Assembly (NCBI RefSeq): GCF_035918395.1
Contig: NZ_CP142362.1
Coordinates: 3,137,501-3,201,500 of the forward strand
Origin: Mycolicibacterium sp. ND9-15
GTDB taxonomy: Bacteria; Actinomycetota; Actinomycetes; Mycobacteriales; Mycobacteriaceae
Length of the DNA stretch: 64,000 nucleotides
Reading direction: 5' to 3'
The notes under the pieces were generated by a model. The model did no database searches and was not told the DNA's origin. It saw nothing but the letters and a program-made list of their open reading frames with translations. How positions within the stretch are numbered: the first letter of the stretch is position 1; each line of letters starts with the position of its first letter. Below are positions 9,503 through 20,668 of the stretch, piece by piece. The position numbers and the translations under genes are program-made.

Positions 9503-10495
9503 ATGCGCTTCGGACTGTTCATTCCGCAGGGCTGGCGACTCGACCTGGTGGACATTCCTCCCGAAGAGCAGTGGCCGGTGATGCGCGACCTCGCCGCCTA
9601 CGCGGACGGCAGCGACGCCTGGGATTCGCTGTGGGTGTACGACCACTTCCACACCGTGCCGGTGCCCACCGCCGAAGCGACCCACGAGGCGTGGACGCTG
9701 ATGTCGGCCTACTCGGCGACGACGTCGCGCATCAAGCTCGGCCAGATGTGCACGGCGATGAGCTACCGCAACCCGGTCTATCTCGCCAAGGTCGCCGCCA
9801 CGTGCGACATCATCTCGGGCGGGCGGATTCAAATGGGCATCGGTGGCGGCTGGTACGAGCACGAGTGGCGCGCCTACGGATACGGGTTCCCGTCGGCCGG
9901 GGTGCGGTTGGGCCGCCTCGACGAGGGGGTTCAGATCATGCGCGACGTGTGGCGCGACGGGAAGGTCAGCTTCGACGGTGAGCACTATCAGGTTGCCCGG
10001 GCGATAGTCGAACCGAAACCGTTGCAGCAGAACGGGATTCCGTTGTGGATCGCGGGCGGAGGGGAGAAGGTGACGCTGCGCATCGCCGCGGAGTACGCCC
10101 AGTACACGAACTTCACCTCCGAGCCCGGGGGTTTCGCGCACAAGTCACAGGTGCTGGCCGACCACTGCCGCGACGTCGGCACCGACTACAACGCGATCGT
10201 GCGCTCGGCCAACTTCAACGCGGTGATCGGCGAGTCGGAGGCCGACGTCAAGGACCGGGTGGCGAGGCTGCGTGCGCGGCAGGTCAGCAAGGCCGACGAG
10301 GCGGCGGTGGACGCGATGCTGAGCACCGTTTCGGCGCCCGAGTCCGCAAGCGGCACGCCCGAGCAGGTCGTCGAGAAGCTGTCCACCATGCGCGATCTCG
10401 GCTGCGAGTACGCGATTCTCTATTTCCCGGAGGCCGCGTACGACCGCTCCGGTATCGAACTGTTCGAGAAACAGGTGATTCCGGCGCTCAGCTAG
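9503..10495 (+). CDS. LLM-class F420-dependent oxidoreductase
   Basis: A 330-residue luciferase-like monooxygenase fold enzyme, expected to use reduced F420 or FMN. Typical landmarks are MRFGLFIPQGW, the SLWVYDHFH acid-base region, IKLGQMCTAMSYRNP, RIQMGIGGGWYEHEW and IPLWIAGGGEKV. The substrate is unknown. The start ATG at 9503 has no Shine-Dalgarno but lies almost directly at a predicted transcription start. It is convergent with the proline-rich exported protein gene, 11 bp apart. Confidence 0.85.
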   Translation: MRFGLFIPQGWRLDLVDIPPEEQWPVMRDLAAYADGSDAWDSLWVYDHFHTVPVPTAEATHEAWTLMSAYSATTSRIKLGQMCTAMSYRNPVYLAKVAATCDIISGGRIQMGIGGGWYEHEWRAYGYGFPSAGVRLGRLDEGVQIMRDVWRDGKVSFDGEHYQVARAIVEPKPLQQNGIPLWIAGGGEKVTLRIAAEYAQYTNFTSEPGGFAHKSQVLADHCRDVGTDYNAIVRSANFNAVIGESEADVKDRVARLRARQVSKADEAAVDAMLSTVSAPESASGTPEQVVEKLSTMRDLGCEYAILYFPEAAYDRSGIELFEKQVIPALS

Positions 10496-10506
10496 ATCGG
10501 CGGCGG

Positions 10507-11082
10507 TCAGGGCCGCAGCGGAATCGGGCCCTCAGCGGGAATAGCGGGGCCGGGCGCAGGAGCGTCGTAGTACCCGGGTGGCGGCGGGCCGTCCAGCGGG
10601 TAATACCCGGGCGGCAGGGACGGACCGCCCTCCGTCGGCGGCGCGACCGGCCGCCCGTTGGACTCCGGTGCGTTCAGCGAGATGTATCCGGGCGGCAGCG
10701 TAGGCGCGGGTCCTGCACCGGGCGGCGGTGGCGCCCCCACTGGTGGCTGACCGGGTGGCATCGCGGCGAAGCCGTACGGGTCCTGAGCCTGTCGCCAGGC
10801 GTCCCTGAGGAAACCGAGTGGACCCGGACTCGAGCCCTGCCCGTATTGCGGGTTCTGGATCTCGGGCACCGGCGGTGGGCCGACGGGCGGCGGCGCGGGC
10901 GGGGGATCGGCCGCGTCTGCCGGCGCGGCATACGGCTGCCCCGGCGCCGACGGTGCGCCGGGCGGGGTTTCCGGATCCGCGCCGGCGACGGCGACACAGG
11001 TCAGCGCAGCCAGGCTCACGGCCACGCCGGCCAGCGCGAGCTTGGCCGCCTTGACGGACGTGGCGCGACGACGACTGGTCAT
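10507..11082 (-). CDS. Proline/glycine-rich exported protein
   Basis: A 191-residue protein with a twin-basic N-terminus (TSRRRATSVKAAK), a hydrophobic core to about residue 33 and a likely signal-peptidase site near AVAGA-DPE. The mature part is very rich in Pro and Gly, with repeated PPGY units (LPPGYISL, LPPGYYPL, PPPGYY). Such proteins are common at the mycobacterial surface, and I know no biochemical function. It is probably monocistronic: its upstream neighbour on the other side is the divergent cupin gene. Confidence 0.7.
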   Translation of the reverse strand: MTSRRRATSVKAAKLALAGVAVSLAALTCVAVAGADPETPPGAPSAPGQPYAAPADAADPPPAPPPVGPPPVPEIQNPQYGQGSSPGPLGFLRDAWRQAQDPYGFAAMPPGQPPVGAPPPPGAGPAPTLPPGYISLNAPESNGRPVAPPTEGGPSLPPGYYPLDGPPPPGYYDAPAPGPAIPAEGPIPLRP

Positions 11083-11224
11083 GGGTAAGGAGGCTAGCGG
11101 CTGAGCGTCACGAGCGCTCGGGTAACAGCGGTGCCGATGCGACTGCTCACCGAGTTGTGGCCGTCACTAGGATTGTTCTTTCCGTGATACCGCGAATAAA
11201 ACAGCCCTCGATAGGAAGCCTGCG

Positions 11225-11569
11225 ATGAACAAGACTTCACTGACAGCGCTCGCCCGTGAGCAACTCGAAAAAGCGCGCGCCGCGAACAGCGGGCGCAGCG
11301 CGCACACCGTCTACGGCGGCCATGAGCACTCGTTGCGGCAGACGCTGATCGCTCTCACCGCGGGCAGCAGACTCGACGAGCACGACGGCCCCGAAGAGGC
11401 GACACTGCAGGTGCTGCACGGGCGGGCCAAGCTCACCGTCGGCGAGAACAGCTGGGAGGGCTGGGCAGGCGATCACATCGTGATACCGCGCGACCGGCAT
11501 GCGCTCGACGCGATGGAGGACGCCGTGGTGCTCTTGACGGTACTCAAGCAGGTCGGCCGGCACACCTAG
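11225..11569 (+). CDS. Small cupin-domain protein
   Basis: A 114-residue single cupin. The barrel shows HDGPEEATLQVLHGRAKL and WAGDHIVIPRDRHALDAMEDAVVLLTV, with the usual turn spacing. Only some of the usual metal-binding histidines are visible, so metal binding is uncertain. AGGAAG lies 6 bp before the ATG at 11225. Its TAG stop shares a CTAG with the convergent helicase gene. The function is unknown; small cupins often act as binding proteins or simple dioxygenases. Confidence 0.7.
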   Translation: MNKTSLTALAREQLEKARAANSGRSAHTVYGGHEHSLRQTLIALTAGSRLDEHDGPEEATLQVLHGRAKLTVGENSWEGWAGDHIVIPRDRHALDAMEDAVVLLTVLKQVGRHT

Positions 11570-13215
11570 ATCGCGGGCCCGAGCAGGTCGTCGGCGTCCT
11601 TGATCACGTAGCCGTAGCCCTGTTCGGCGAGGAACCGCTGACGGTGCGCGGCATACTCGGCGTCGAGGCTGTCGCGCGAGACCACCGAGTAGAAGATCGC
11701 GCCGCCGCCGTCGGCCTTGGGCCGCAGGAGTCGGCCCAGCCGCTGTGCCTCCTCCTGACGGGATCCGAACGTTCCTGAAACCTGCACGGCCACACTGGCT
11801 TCGGGTAGGTCGATGGAGAAGTTGGCGACCTTCGAGACGACCAGCGTCGAGATCTCGCCCTGGCGGAACTGATCGAAAAGCGCCTCGCGTTCGGCAGTCT
11901 TCGTCGAGCCCTGGATCACCGGGGCGTCGAGTTCGGTTCCCAGTTCCTCGAGTTGGTCGAGGTAGGCGCCGATCACCAGCGTCTGCTCCCCCTGGTGCTT
12001 GTCGAGGATCGACTTGACCACCGCGATCTTGGTGTGCACCGTCGAGCACAACTTGTACCGCTCGTCGGGTTCGGCGGTCGCGTACAGCATCCGCTCGTTG
12101 TCGGTCATCGTCACGCGCACCTCCACGCACTCGGCCGGCGCGATCCAGCCCTGGGCCTCGATGTCCTTCCAGGGCGCGTCGTAGCGCTTCGGCCCGATCA
12201 GCGAGAACACGTCACCCTCGCGGCCGTCCTCGCGAATCAGCGTGGCGGTCAAGCCGAGTCGACGACGTGACTGCAGGTCGGCGGTCATCCGGAACACGGG
12301 CGCGGGCAGCAGGTGCACCTCGTCGTAGATGATCAGTCCCCAGTCGCGGCTGTCGAACAATTCCAGGTGCCGGTATTCGCCCTTGGTGCGACGCGTGATC
12401 ACCTGATAGGTGGCGATGGTGACCGGACGGATCTCCTTGCGTTCCCCGGAGTATTCGCCGATCTCGCTTTCGGTGAGCGAAGTCCGGTTGATCAGTTCGC
12501 GTTTCCACTGCCTGCCCGCGACGGTGTTGGTCACCAGTATCAGCGTGGTCGCCGAGGCCTTCGCCATCGCGGCCGCGCCGACCAGCGTCTTGCCCGCACC
12601 GCACGGCAGCACCACGACCCCCGATCCGCCCTCCCAGAACGACTCGCATGCCATCTCCTGGTAGTCGCGCAGATGCCAGCCGTTCTGCGCGAGGCTGATC
12701 GGGTGCTTCTCACCGTCGACGTAGCCTGCCAGATCTTCTGCGGGCCAGCCGATTTTGAGGAGCATCTGCTTGACCCGGCCGCGCTCGCTGTTGTGCACGA
12801 TGACGGTGTCGTCGTCGATGCGCGCGCCCAGCATCGGTGCGATCTTCTTGTTGCGCAGCACCTCTTCGAGCACCGCGCGGTCCAGGCTCACCAACGTCAG
12901 GCCGTGCGCCGGATGCTTGACCAACTGCAGGCGCCCGTAGCGGGCCATGGTGTCGACGATGTCGACCAGCAGCGGTTGCGGCACCGCGTACCGGGAGAAC
13001 GACACCAGCGCGTCGACCACCTGTTCGGCGTCGTGTCCCGCAGCGCGGGCGTTCCACAACGCCAGCGGCGTGATCCGGTAGGTGTGCACATGCTCGGGCG
13101 CACGCTCGAGTTCGGCGAAGGGGGCGATAGCCGCGCGCGCAGCGCCCGCCTGCTCGTGGTCGACTTCGAGCAGCACGGTCTTGTCGGATTGCACGATCAG
13201 GGGGCCGTCGGTCAT
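11566..13215 (-). CDS. ercc3: XPB/ERCC3-type DNA repair helicase
   Basis: A 549-residue superfamily 2 helicase. Walker A is in VVLPCGAGKTLVGAAAM, DEAH-type motif II is IYDEVHLLPAPVF, motif III is GLTATLIREDG, and motif VI lies in RQEEAQRLGRLLRPK. This is the archaeal/mycobacterial XPB family (Rv0861c), a 3'-5' helicase tied to nucleotide excision repair. I start at ATG 13215 (TDGPLIVQSDKTVLLEVDHE), which matches the family start; the frame stays open 36 codons further. It lies 97 bp downstream of the Rv0862c-like gene on the same strand. The 3' stop shares CTAG with the cupin gene. Confidence 0.9.
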   Translation of the reverse strand: MTDGPLIVQSDKTVLLEVDHEQAGAARAAIAPFAELERAPEHVHTYRITPLALWNARAAGHDAEQVVDALVSFSRYAVPQPLLVDIVDTMARYGRLQLVKHPAHGLTLVSLDRAVLEEVLRNKKIAPMLGARIDDDTVIVHNSERGRVKQMLLKIGWPAEDLAGYVDGEKHPISLAQNGWHLRDYQEMACESFWEGGSGVVVLPCGAGKTLVGAAAMAKASATTLILVTNTVAGRQWKRELINRTSLTESEIGEYSGERKEIRPVTIATYQVITRRTKGEYRHLELFDSRDWGLIIYDEVHLLPAPVFRMTADLQSRRRLGLTATLIREDGREGDVFSLIGPKRYDAPWKDIEAQGWIAPAECVEVRVTMTDNERMLYATAEPDERYKLCSTVHTKIAVVKSILDKHQGEQTLVIGAYLDQLEELGTELDAPVIQGSTKTAEREALFDQFRQGEISTLVVSKVANFSIDLPEASVAVQVSGTFGSRQEEAQRLGRLLRPKADGGGAIFYSVVSRDSLDAEYAAHRQRFLAEQGYGYVIKDADDLLGPAI

Positions 13216-13312
13216 TTTGTCCATTATCCAGAACCGCCCGACGTGCCCTCCCGCGAGAGACCGTGTTTGCCCCGGGACACACCGCCTGAGCTGTACATTT
13301 TGCGGTCTTTCG

Positions 13313-15571
13313 CTACCGCTCATCGGCGGCGACGACCGACGTGATCCGGTGGATCGCGAAATCGCGGACCCGTCCCGAGGCCGGGTCGTATGCGGTCAAC
13401 TGCCCGCCGCGCACGTTGATCGGCGCGACGACGCGCTGCGTCGCCACCCCTGCGGGGTCGACGTAGCCGATCACCACGGACTCCTGCGCAATGGCCGCGT
13501 CCTGCAACTGGGTGATTGCGACGGCGGGGTCCAGTCGCAGACCGCCGGTCGGCATGGCCGCCACCTTGCGCAGCACCGCGACGATCGCGCCGAGCGTCTG
13601 GCTGGTCGGGGCCGGGGCCGGTCGGTAGAGACGTCGGCGGCCCGGCGGGGCGGGCACCCGCGCGCCTCGTGCCCGGATGTCGACGATGGTGCCGGTCGAG
13701 TCCTCGGCCGCCGGGGCGAAACCGGCCTGCCGCAGCGCGGCCAGCACCTCGGCGATCGGGGCCTGTGACACCGCGACGGTCGGCGCCAGCAGGCGCATCT
13801 CCAGCGACGCGGTCGCCGGCGCCGCCACGGCCTGCGCGAGCAGCGCGGCGTCCTCGCACCGCACGAACGACGCCGCCATTCCCACGCGCAGCTGCCCATG
13901 CCTGCGGGCCACGTCATCGATGAGATACGTCAAGCCCTGCGGCACAGGAGTTTTCGAGTGACGGTCGAACAACTTGTGCAATTCGCCGGCGGTCCGTCCG
14001 GTGTCGAGGGCCCGCCGGATCGACGCCTCGCTGATGCGGTACACCATCGCCGCACCCGCAGACTCGACGCTCGCCACCGCGGCCAGTTGTTCGGCCAAGT
14101 CGCGTTGCAGCGGGCCCGGCACGATCACGGTCAGGTCGGCTTGTAGCAGGAAGTGGTCGATCGGCGCGGGAAGCACCTTGTCCATCGCCTTGACCACGTC
14201 GTCCGAGGGTGCGTCGGCGAACAGGGCCCGCGATGGGGTGGCCAGCGCACCGCGACCCATCAGGCCAAGTGCGTGCGCCTCCGTCAGCAGATCGGCGACC
14301 GGCCCCGGCTGCAAGCGGACGCCCCAGCGGGGCCTGCGCCAGATCATTGCGCGCGACGCCTCCGTCGCATCGACGCCCGCCCCCGGCGGCAGGCCCGCGA
14401 GCACGTCGAAAAGCAGCCTGCGGTCCAGTGGTGCGGCGGTGGAGAACAACGAATCCGACAGCGCGCCATAGGGTTTACCGTCGGGCCCGCGGTTGCCGAT
14501 CAAGCTGGGGCGGCCGTGCAGGTCCATCCAGGTGGTCGCAAGCAGGTGCCACTTGACTGCCGTCGGCGACTGGAGGAACCGGTCGGCGGACACCGTCGGC
14601 GCCCAATAGGGGCCGCTGCCGGCATCCGGTTCGGGTTCGGGCGTGCCCGCGGCGATCAGCAGCGCGGCCACGATCACCTCGAGGATCAGCCCCAACCGGC
14701 GTTCGTCGATGCCGGTGACCTTGGCGAGTCGCTTGATGTCGCGCACGCCGATCCCACCGCTGCGCAGCTCGGGAACCGGTGTGTCGCCGAGTGTTTCGAG
14801 CACCACCTCCACTTCCCGCAGCAGGTCGAGGGCGGCACCCGCGGCGACGGCGTCGGCGTCGGCCGCCGTCGTCGTCGACACCACCGGGTCGGGTTCGGTC
14901 AGCTGCACCGGCCCGGGCAGTTCGCCGCGCAGCACCTGGCCGACCAATCGGGGCAGGATCACCGTTTCTGCATCCACCTGATGCAGTAGTCCGGCGGCCA
15001 ACAGGCGCTGCACCGGACGGTCGGGGGGTGTCCCGGGTGCGGCGTCGCGGGTGCGGCCCACCGGGGAGCCCTCGAGCAGCTTGTGCAGCAGCTCGGACTG
15101 CGCCTCGTCGAGTGTCTCGAGCCGGGTGGCGATCTCCTCCGGGTCTTCCGCGGTCTCCTCGACCGTCACCTGCCCCGGATACCACGGCAGGCCCGCGCCC
15201 GCCTCGGCCGCCACCCGCACCGTCGCGTCACCCCATACCAGCGCGCGCTCGCGCAGATCGTCCAGGGCCTCGGTGACCGCGGCCTCGGGCGCCCGGTCGC
15301 CGATCAGCTCCAAGAGTTTGGTGGTCGGGACGGCGGTGGCGTCGGCGTGCAGCACCAGCAGCGCGTCGAGCACGGCCAGCCGCAGAAAGTCGAGGTCATC
15401 GGTGGCGGCCTTGACCGACTGACGGGCCGCAGCACGCGCCGCCAGCGCAGCGATCGTCCCCGGTGGCGGTTGGGTCAGGTCGGGCCGCAACTCCAGCAGC
15501 CGGATCAGCCGCTCGTCGGGGAGATCGGCCAACCAGGCGCCCAGAGAAAGTCCCGGAGCGTTCTGGGTCAT
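13313..15571 (-). CDS. Helicase-associated conserved protein (Rv0862c-like)
   Basis: A 752-residue soluble protein that precedes the XPB helicase gene in mycobacteria. It begins [24 protein letters not shown], a winged-helix-like N-terminus. The C-terminal part, near [20 protein letters not shown] and [17 protein letters not shown], resembles the WYL-like domain said to bind nucleic acid or ligands. The conserved pairing suggests a partner or regulator of the helicase; that is inference from context only. The start is ATG at 15571. Confidence 0.8.
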   Translation of the reverse strand: MTQNAPGLSLGAWLADLPDERLIRLLELRPDLTQPPPGTIAALAARAAARQSVKAATDDLDFLRLAVLDALLVLHADATAVPTTKLLELIGDRAPEAAVTEALDDLRERALVWGDATVRVAAEAGAGLPWYPGQVTVEETAEDPEEIATRLETLDEAQSELLHKLLEGSPVGRTRDAAPGTPPDRPVQRLLAAGLLHQVDAETVILPRLVGQVLRGELPGPVQLTEPDPVVSTTTAADADAVAAGAALDLLREVEVVLETLGDTPVPELRSGGIGVRDIKRLAKVTGIDERRLGLILEVIVAALLIAAGTPEPEPDAGSGPYWAPTVSADRFLQSPTAVKWHLLATTWMDLHGRPSLIGNRGPDGKPYGALSDSLFSTAAPLDRRLLFDVLAGLPPGAGVDATEASRAMIWRRPRWGVRLQPGPVADLLTEAHALGLMGRGALATPSRALFADAPSDDVVKAMDKVLPAPIDHFLLQADLTVIVPGPLQRDLAEQLAAVASVESAGAAMVYRISEASIRRALDTGRTAGELHKLFDRHSKTPVPQGLTYLIDDVARRHGQLRVGMAASFVRCEDAALLAQAVAAPATASLEMRLLAPTVAVSQAPIAEVLAALRQAGFAPAAEDSTGTIVDIRARGARVPAPPGRRRLYRPAPAPTSQTLGAIVAVLRKVAAMPTGGLRLDPAVAITQLQDAAIAQESVVIGYVDPAGVATQRVVAPINVRGGQLTAYDPASGRVRDFAIHRITSVVAADER

Positions 15572-15636
15572 TGCTGACCAGCGTAAAGGAGTATGTCGGT
15601 GTCGCCACCGGCCGATGCATTTGCCACAATGTGGGC

Positions 15637-15828
15637 GTGGCAGACAACAAAGGGAAGAAGCGATACGTCGATCCGGGCTGGCCGGTGCTCGACGGCGAGG
15701 ACGATCATGCGATCAGCGAGCTGGCCGCCGACCGCACCGGCGCGCTGTCGCCCTTCGGCGAGCTCACGTTCCCGCTGCCCGCCGACGACCTCCCGTACCT
15801 GCACCCGGTGACGGTCGTCAACAAGTAA
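15637..15828 (+). CDS. Small conserved protein preceding moaC2 (Rv0863-like)
   Basis: A 63-residue acidic protein ([21 protein letters not shown]...) with no recognised domain. Position and size class correspond to Rv0863, which also precedes moaC2. I start at GTG 15637; GTG 15631 is an alternative. The sequence CACAAT at 15625-15630 could be the -10 box of a leaderless transcript beginning at 15637. Its stop codon abuts the GTG of moaC2, so it is the first gene of the moaC2-mog-moaE2 operon. A molybdopterin role is inferred only from the operon. Confidence 0.65.
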   Translation: MADNKGKKRYVDPGWPVLDGEDDHAISELAADRTGALSPFGELTFPLPADDLPYLHPVTVVNK

Positions 15829-16308
15829 GTGTCCGAGCGGCCCCGCCTCTCGCACGTCGACGAGTCCGGCGCGGCGCGCATGGTCGACGTCACCGCCAAG
15901 GACGTCACCAGGCGCATCGCCGTCGCTGCGGGCACCGTGCACACGACGGCCGACGTCGTCGCGATGATCGCCGCCAACGGACTGCCCAAGGGCGATGCGC
16001 TGGCCACCGCGCGTATCGCCGGGATCCTGGCCGCCAAGCGGACCAGCGACCTGATTCCGCTGTGCCATCAGTTGGCACTCACCGGTGTCGACGTCGACTT
16101 CGAGATCGGCGACGTCGCGGTCGGGATCACCGCCACCGTGCGCAGCACCGACCGCACCGGCGTCGAGATGGAGGCCCTGACGGCGGTGAGCGTGGCCGCG
16201 CTGACCCTCTACGACATGATCAAGGCCGTCGACCCCGCCGCCCGCATCGACGGAATCCAGGTCTTGCGGAAAGAGGGCGGCAAGACCGGAACGTGGACGC
16301 GGCGATGA
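15829..16308 (+). CDS. moaC: Cyclic pyranopterin monophosphate synthase MoaC
   Basis: A 159-residue MoaC, which turns the MoaA product into cyclic pyranopterin monophosphate in molybdenum cofactor synthesis. The signatures are [26 protein letters not shown], and [21 protein letters not shown] followed by the DP pair in [12 protein letters not shown]. The GTG start at 15829 directly follows the previous stop codon, and the 3' end overlaps mog by 4 bp (ATGA), so translation is coupled. It corresponds to moaC2 (Rv0864). Confidence 0.95.
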   Translation: MSERPRLSHVDESGAARMVDVTAKDVTRRIAVAAGTVHTTADVVAMIAANGLPKGDALATARIAGILAAKRTSDLIPLCHQLALTGVDVDFEIGDVAVGITATVRSTDRTGVEMEALTAVSVAALTLYDMIKAVDPAARIDGIQVLRKEGGKTGTWTRR

Positions 16309-16781
16309 GGACGGGCCGGGTCGTCATCGCCTCCACCCGCGCGGCCGCCGGCGTGTACGAGGACCGCTGCGGGCCCATCGTCGTGGACTGGCTCACCGGC
16401 CGCGACATCGCGACCGTGGCGCCCGTCGTGGTCCCCGACGGCGATGCGGTCGCCGATGCCATCTGCGCCGCGGTCGGCGAGGGCGTCGACGTGGTGATCA
16501 CCTCCGGCGGCACGGGCATCTCGCCGACCGACCGCACCGCCGAGGCCACCGCCGAGATCGTCGACTATCTGATTCCAGGGCTGGCCGACGCGATCCGGCG
16601 CGCCGGTGAGGACAAGGTGCCGACGTCGGTGCTGTCGCGTGGGGTGTGCGGGGTCAAGGGCCGCACGCTGATCGTGAACCTCCCCGGCTCGCCGGGCGGG
16701 GTCAAAGACGGGCTGGGGGTGCTCGACGGGGTTCTCGAGCATGCGCTCGATCAGCTCGGCGGAAAGGACCACGCGCGATGA
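16305..16781 (+). CDS. mog: Molybdopterin adenylyltransferase-type MogA/MoaB protein
   Basis: A 158-residue MoCF_biosynth-domain protein. The MPT-binding motifs are [20 protein letters not shown] and [15 protein letters not shown]. It adenylylates molybdopterin before metal insertion. The start ATG at 16305 overlaps the moaC stop, and its own stop overlaps moaE by an ATGA. It is orthologous in position to Rv0865. Confidence 0.92.
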   Translation: MRTGRVVIASTRAAAGVYEDRCGPIVVDWLTGRDIATVAPVVVPDGDAVADAICAAVGEGVDVVITSGGTGISPTDRTAEATAEIVDYLIPGLADAIRRAGEDKVPTSVLSRGVCGVKGRTLIVNLPGSPGGVKDGLGVLDGVLEHALDQLGGKDHAR

Positions 16782-17206
16782 CAGCCGTGGTGCTGCGCGC
16801 CGACCTGAGTGAGCAGACGATCGAACTCGCCGAGCATGAGGCGCTGGTCGCCAACGCCTCGGCGGGCGCGGTGGTGAGCTTCGCCGGTGTGGTGCGGGAC
16901 CACGACGGCGGCCGCGCGGTCGTGCGCCTGGAGTATTCGGCGCACCCGTCGGCGTCACAGACCCTGGCCGAGGTGGCCGCTCAGATCGCCGCTGAAGCGG
17001 TCGGTGTGCGGGCCGTCGCGGTCAGCCATCGCACCGGGGTTCTCGAGATCGGCGACGCCGCATTGGTGGCCGCCGTAGCGGCCGACCATCGCGCGGCAGC
17101 TTTCCAGACGTGTGCCCGGCTGGTGGATGTCGTCAAGGAGCGGCTGCCGGTGTGGAAGCACCAGTTCTTCGCCGACGGCTCTGACGAGTGGGTGAACTCC
17201 GCATAG
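16778..17206 (+). CDS. moaE: Molybdopterin synthase catalytic subunit MoaE
   Basis: A 142-residue MoaE, the large subunit of molybdopterin synthase, which receives sulfur from the MoaD C-terminal thiocarboxylate. Seen are [25 protein letters not shown], and the lysine-containing C-terminal segment [15 protein letters not shown]. The matching MoaD and MoaA genes lie 1.5-3 kb away on the opposite strand beyond rpfA. It ends 14 bp from the convergent rpfA stop. Confidence 0.93.
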   Translation: MTAVVLRADLSEQTIELAEHEALVANASAGAVVSFAGVVRDHDGGRAVVRLEYSAHPSASQTLAEVAAQIAAEAVGVRAVAVSHRTGVLEIGDAALVAAVAADHRAAAFQTCARLVDVVKERLPVWKHQFFADGSDEWVNSA

Positions 17207-17220
17207 TTTTCGCGGCCGAG

Positions 17221-18528
<1,308 letters not shown>

Positions 18529-18737
18529 GTTGGGCACGGCGGGCCAATCGGTTTGAGGTCGACCGGCTTGGGACTGAACCGTAACGGCTCGCTTTGGCCG
18601 CGTCATCTTTCGCCGGTAACGGCGTTTTGTTCTCCGGCAAATCTTAAAAATGCTCTAAATGCCCAGCAGTTCTCGGCGTTTCCGCAGGACCACGACTCGC
18701 TCTACCGCGCCGTAGCCAGGTTGTGACCATTCTGTTA
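18529..18737. other. rpfA promoter-bearing intergenic stretch
   Basis: This stretch lies between the riboswitch 5' edge and the CRP-like site. It includes an A/T-rich segment (about 18636-18662) that stands out from its surroundings and may contain the rpfA promoter. I cannot fix a single -10 box. No gene is visible. Confidence 0.35.
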
Positions 18738-18753
18738 TGTGACGGAAATCACC
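18738..18753. promoter_or_regulatory. CRP-like binding site upstream of rpfA
   Basis: TGTGACGGAAATCACC matches TGTGA-N6-TCACA at 9 of 10 positions. It ends 1 bp before the moaD stop codon and lies about 210 bp upstream of the predicted riboswitch. From memory, rpfA belongs to the reported M. tuberculosis CRP (Rv3676) regulon, which fits this site. Confidence 0.5.
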
Positions 18754-18754
18754 G

Positions 18755-19021
18755 CTAGCCGCCGGCGAAAGGGGGAAGGACATCGATCGTTTGAGCGTCT
18801 TTCAGGGCCACCGTGTCGTCACGCACGGCGACCCCGTCGCACAGAAAAGAGCAGCGCTTCAGCACTTTCGCAAGATTCTCGTCGCGTCCGCTCAGTTCGA
18901 CGACGAGTTCGGCGAGCGTGGTTCCCGCCTGAAGGCGAATTGTCTCCTCATCGTTACCGGCGGCAGCCCGCGCGGCGGCGAAGTAGCGAACTTTTACTGC
19001 AACCGAGGTCGTTGTCGTCAT
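18755..19021 (-). CDS. moaD: Molybdopterin synthase sulfur-carrier subunit MoaD
   Basis: An 88-residue ubiquitin-fold protein ending in PPFAGG. The C-terminal Gly-Gly is the site of adenylation and thiocarboxylation, and it donates sulfur to the MoaE reaction. The opening VKVRYFAAARAAAGNDEETI is typical of MoaD. It lies 13 bp downstream of moaA on the same strand, so the two are co-transcribed. It corresponds to moaD2 (Rv0868c). Confidence 0.92.
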   Translation of the reverse strand: MTTTTSVAVKVRYFAAARAAAGNDEETIRLQAGTTLAELVVELSGRDENLAKVLKRCSFLCDGVAVRDDTVALKDAQTIDVLPPFAGG

Positions 19022-19034
19022 CTCATCCTTCGAA

Positions 19035-20096
19035 TCAACCGCCGATCGCGCTCATCGGCCGGGCGGGCTGCACAAAGTCGGGATCGTTGATGCCGTGGCC
19101 TGCCGCCTTCGCCCACATCGCGGCGCGCCATGCGGCCTCGACGACGGCGTCGTCGGCACCGCTGCGCATCAGTTGACGCAGATCGGTCTCCCGCTGAGCG
19201 AACAGGCAGTTGCGGACCTGGCCGTCGGCGGTGAGCCGGGTGCGGTCACAGGCGGAGCAGAACGCATGGGACACCGAGGCGATGATGCCGACCTTGCCCA
19301 CGCCGTCGACCCGCCACAACTCGGCCGGCGCCGACCCACGCGGTGCCGTGTCGGGGGTGAGGTGGAAATGCTGTTGCAGCGTGTCGAGCACCTCGTCGGC
19401 GCCGATCGCCTTGCCCCGCTGCCACTGGTGGCCTGCGTCCAGCGGCATCTGCTCGATGATGCGCAACTGGTAGCCCTGTTCCAGGCAGAACCGCAGCAGC
19501 GCGACCGCGTCGTCAAGGCCGGTGACCGGGTCGAGAACCGCGTTGACCTTCACCGGTTCGAGGCCCGCGGCCTTCGCGGCCCGCAGGCCGGCCAGCACGT
19601 CGGGAAGCCGGTCTCGTCGGGTGATCGCGGCGAACCGCGCGCCCTCGACGGTGTCCAGCGACACGTTGATGCGGTCGAGCCCGGCTCGCTTGAGCCCCTC
19701 GGCCCGCTTGTCGAGGCCGACCCCGTTGGTGGTCAACGTGATCTCCGGCCGTGGGCGCAGCGCCGTCGTCGCGGCGATGACATCCTCGAGATGGCGGGCG
19801 ATCAGCGGCTCCCCGCCGGTGAAACGCACGCTGGTGATGCCCAGCCTCGTCACGGCGATGCGCAACAATCGAGTCAGCTCCTCGGGCCGCAGCAGCTCCT
19901 CCGACGGCAGCCAGTTCAATCCTTCGGCGGGCATGCAGTACGTGCAGCGCAGGTTGCAGCGGTCGGTCAGCGACACCCGCAGGTCGGTGGCCACCCGGCC
20001 GAATGTGTCGATCAGCGGCCCGTCAGTGGGGGCCGACGAGGGCGGCGCGGCCGATGGCACCCCGAGGTCGACGATGGTCACGCGGCGGCTCGCCAC
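19035..20096 (-). CDS. moaA: GTP 3',8-cyclase MoaA (radical SAM)
   Basis: A 353-residue radical-SAM enzyme that starts molybdenum cofactor synthesis from GTP. The N-terminal cluster motif is DRCNLRCTYCMP (Cys47, Cys51, Cys54), followed by RFTGGEPL. The second cluster ligands are in AFCSACDRTR with the later Cys in VRNCLF, and the protein ends in the conserved Gly-Gly. The start ATG at 20096 lies inside the 3' end of the upstream YccF-family gene (19 bp overlap). It corresponds to moaA2 (Rv0869c). Confidence 0.94.
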   Translation of the reverse strand: MASRRVTIVDLGVPSAAPPSSAPTDGPLIDTFGRVATDLRVSLTDRCNLRCTYCMPAEGLNWLPSEELLRPEELTRLLRIAVTRLGITSVRFTGGEPLIARHLEDVIAATTALRPRPEITLTTNGVGLDKRAEGLKRAGLDRINVSLDTVEGARFAAITRRDRLPDVLAGLRAAKAAGLEPVKVNAVLDPVTGLDDAVALLRFCLEQGYQLRIIEQMPLDAGHQWQRGKAIGADEVLDTLQQHFHLTPDTAPRGSAPAELWRVDGVGKVGIIASVSHAFCSACDRTRLTADGQVRNCLFAQRETDLRQLMRSGADDAVVEAAWRAAMWAKAAGHGINDPDFVQPARPMSAIGG

Positions 20097-20494
20097 GGGT
20101 TGGCGGCGGGGTCGGCCAAGGTGTCGACCGGCACGATGTCCTTACCCAGTGGCATCAGCGACACCGGGATCAGCTTGAGGTTGGCCAGCGCGAGCGGAAT
20201 GCCGACGATCGTGATCGCCATCGCCACCGCGGTGATGATGTGCTCGAGCGCCAACCACACGCCGAACAGGATGACCCAGATGACGTTGCCGACCAGCGCG
20301 CCGGGGCGCGGTCCTGGTTTGTCGACGATCGTGCGGCCGAAGGGCCATAGCGCATACGCCGCGATACGCAGGGCCGCAAACCCGAACGGAATCGTGATGA
20401 TCAGCACGAAGCAGATCAGCGCTGCCAGCAGATAGCCCAGCGCCAGCCACAGGCCGCCGAAGATCAGCCAGATGATGTTCAGGATCACTCGCAT
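20078..20494 (-). CDS. YccF-domain inner-membrane protein
   Basis: A 138-residue membrane protein with two copies of the YccF motif: an N-terminal half with ILNIIWLIFGGLWLALGYLL and a second half with VGNVIWVILFGVWLALEHII. Each is followed by a further hydrophobic helix with an IPFG or IPLA turn. The function of the family is unknown. I start at ATG 20494 (MRVILNIIW); an earlier in-frame extension is not supported. It overlaps moaA by 19 bp and matches Rv0870c. Two 11-base direct repeats lie just upstream of the start. Confidence 0.82.
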   Translation of the reverse strand: MRVILNIIWLIFGGLWLALGYLLAALICFVLIITIPFGFAALRIAAYALWPFGRTIVDKPGPRPGALVGNVIWVILFGVWLALEHIITAVAMAITIVGIPLALANLKLIPVSLMPLGKDIVPVDTLADPAANPWRAAA

Positions 20495-20497
20495 ATC

Positions 20498-20519
20498 AAT
20501 CGCAATCCAATCGCAATCC
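20498..20519. repeat. Tandem 11-bp repeat AATCGCAATCC x2
   Basis: Two perfect adjacent copies of AATCGCAATCC lie 3 bp upstream of the YccF-family start codon, in the place where a Shine-Dalgarno would be expected. No function is known. Confidence 0.6.
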
Positions 20520-20668
20520 GGGCGGTTCCTCTCCGACAGCGGTAAGTCCAGCCTACCGATAAGGGGGTGCTGGCGAGGTAGAGGCCAGAGTAGGATCAGC
20601 CGCACGCGTCCCGGCGCATTCGGGGCGCTTTCCTTTTGTGAGTGATCCAAGACAAGCGGGTGAGTTCA

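Noticed and set aside
18739..19176. Plus-strand frame starting TEITASRRRKGEG
   Set aside because: It lies opposite moaD and the 3' end of moaA, is Arg/Ser-rich, and has no domain.
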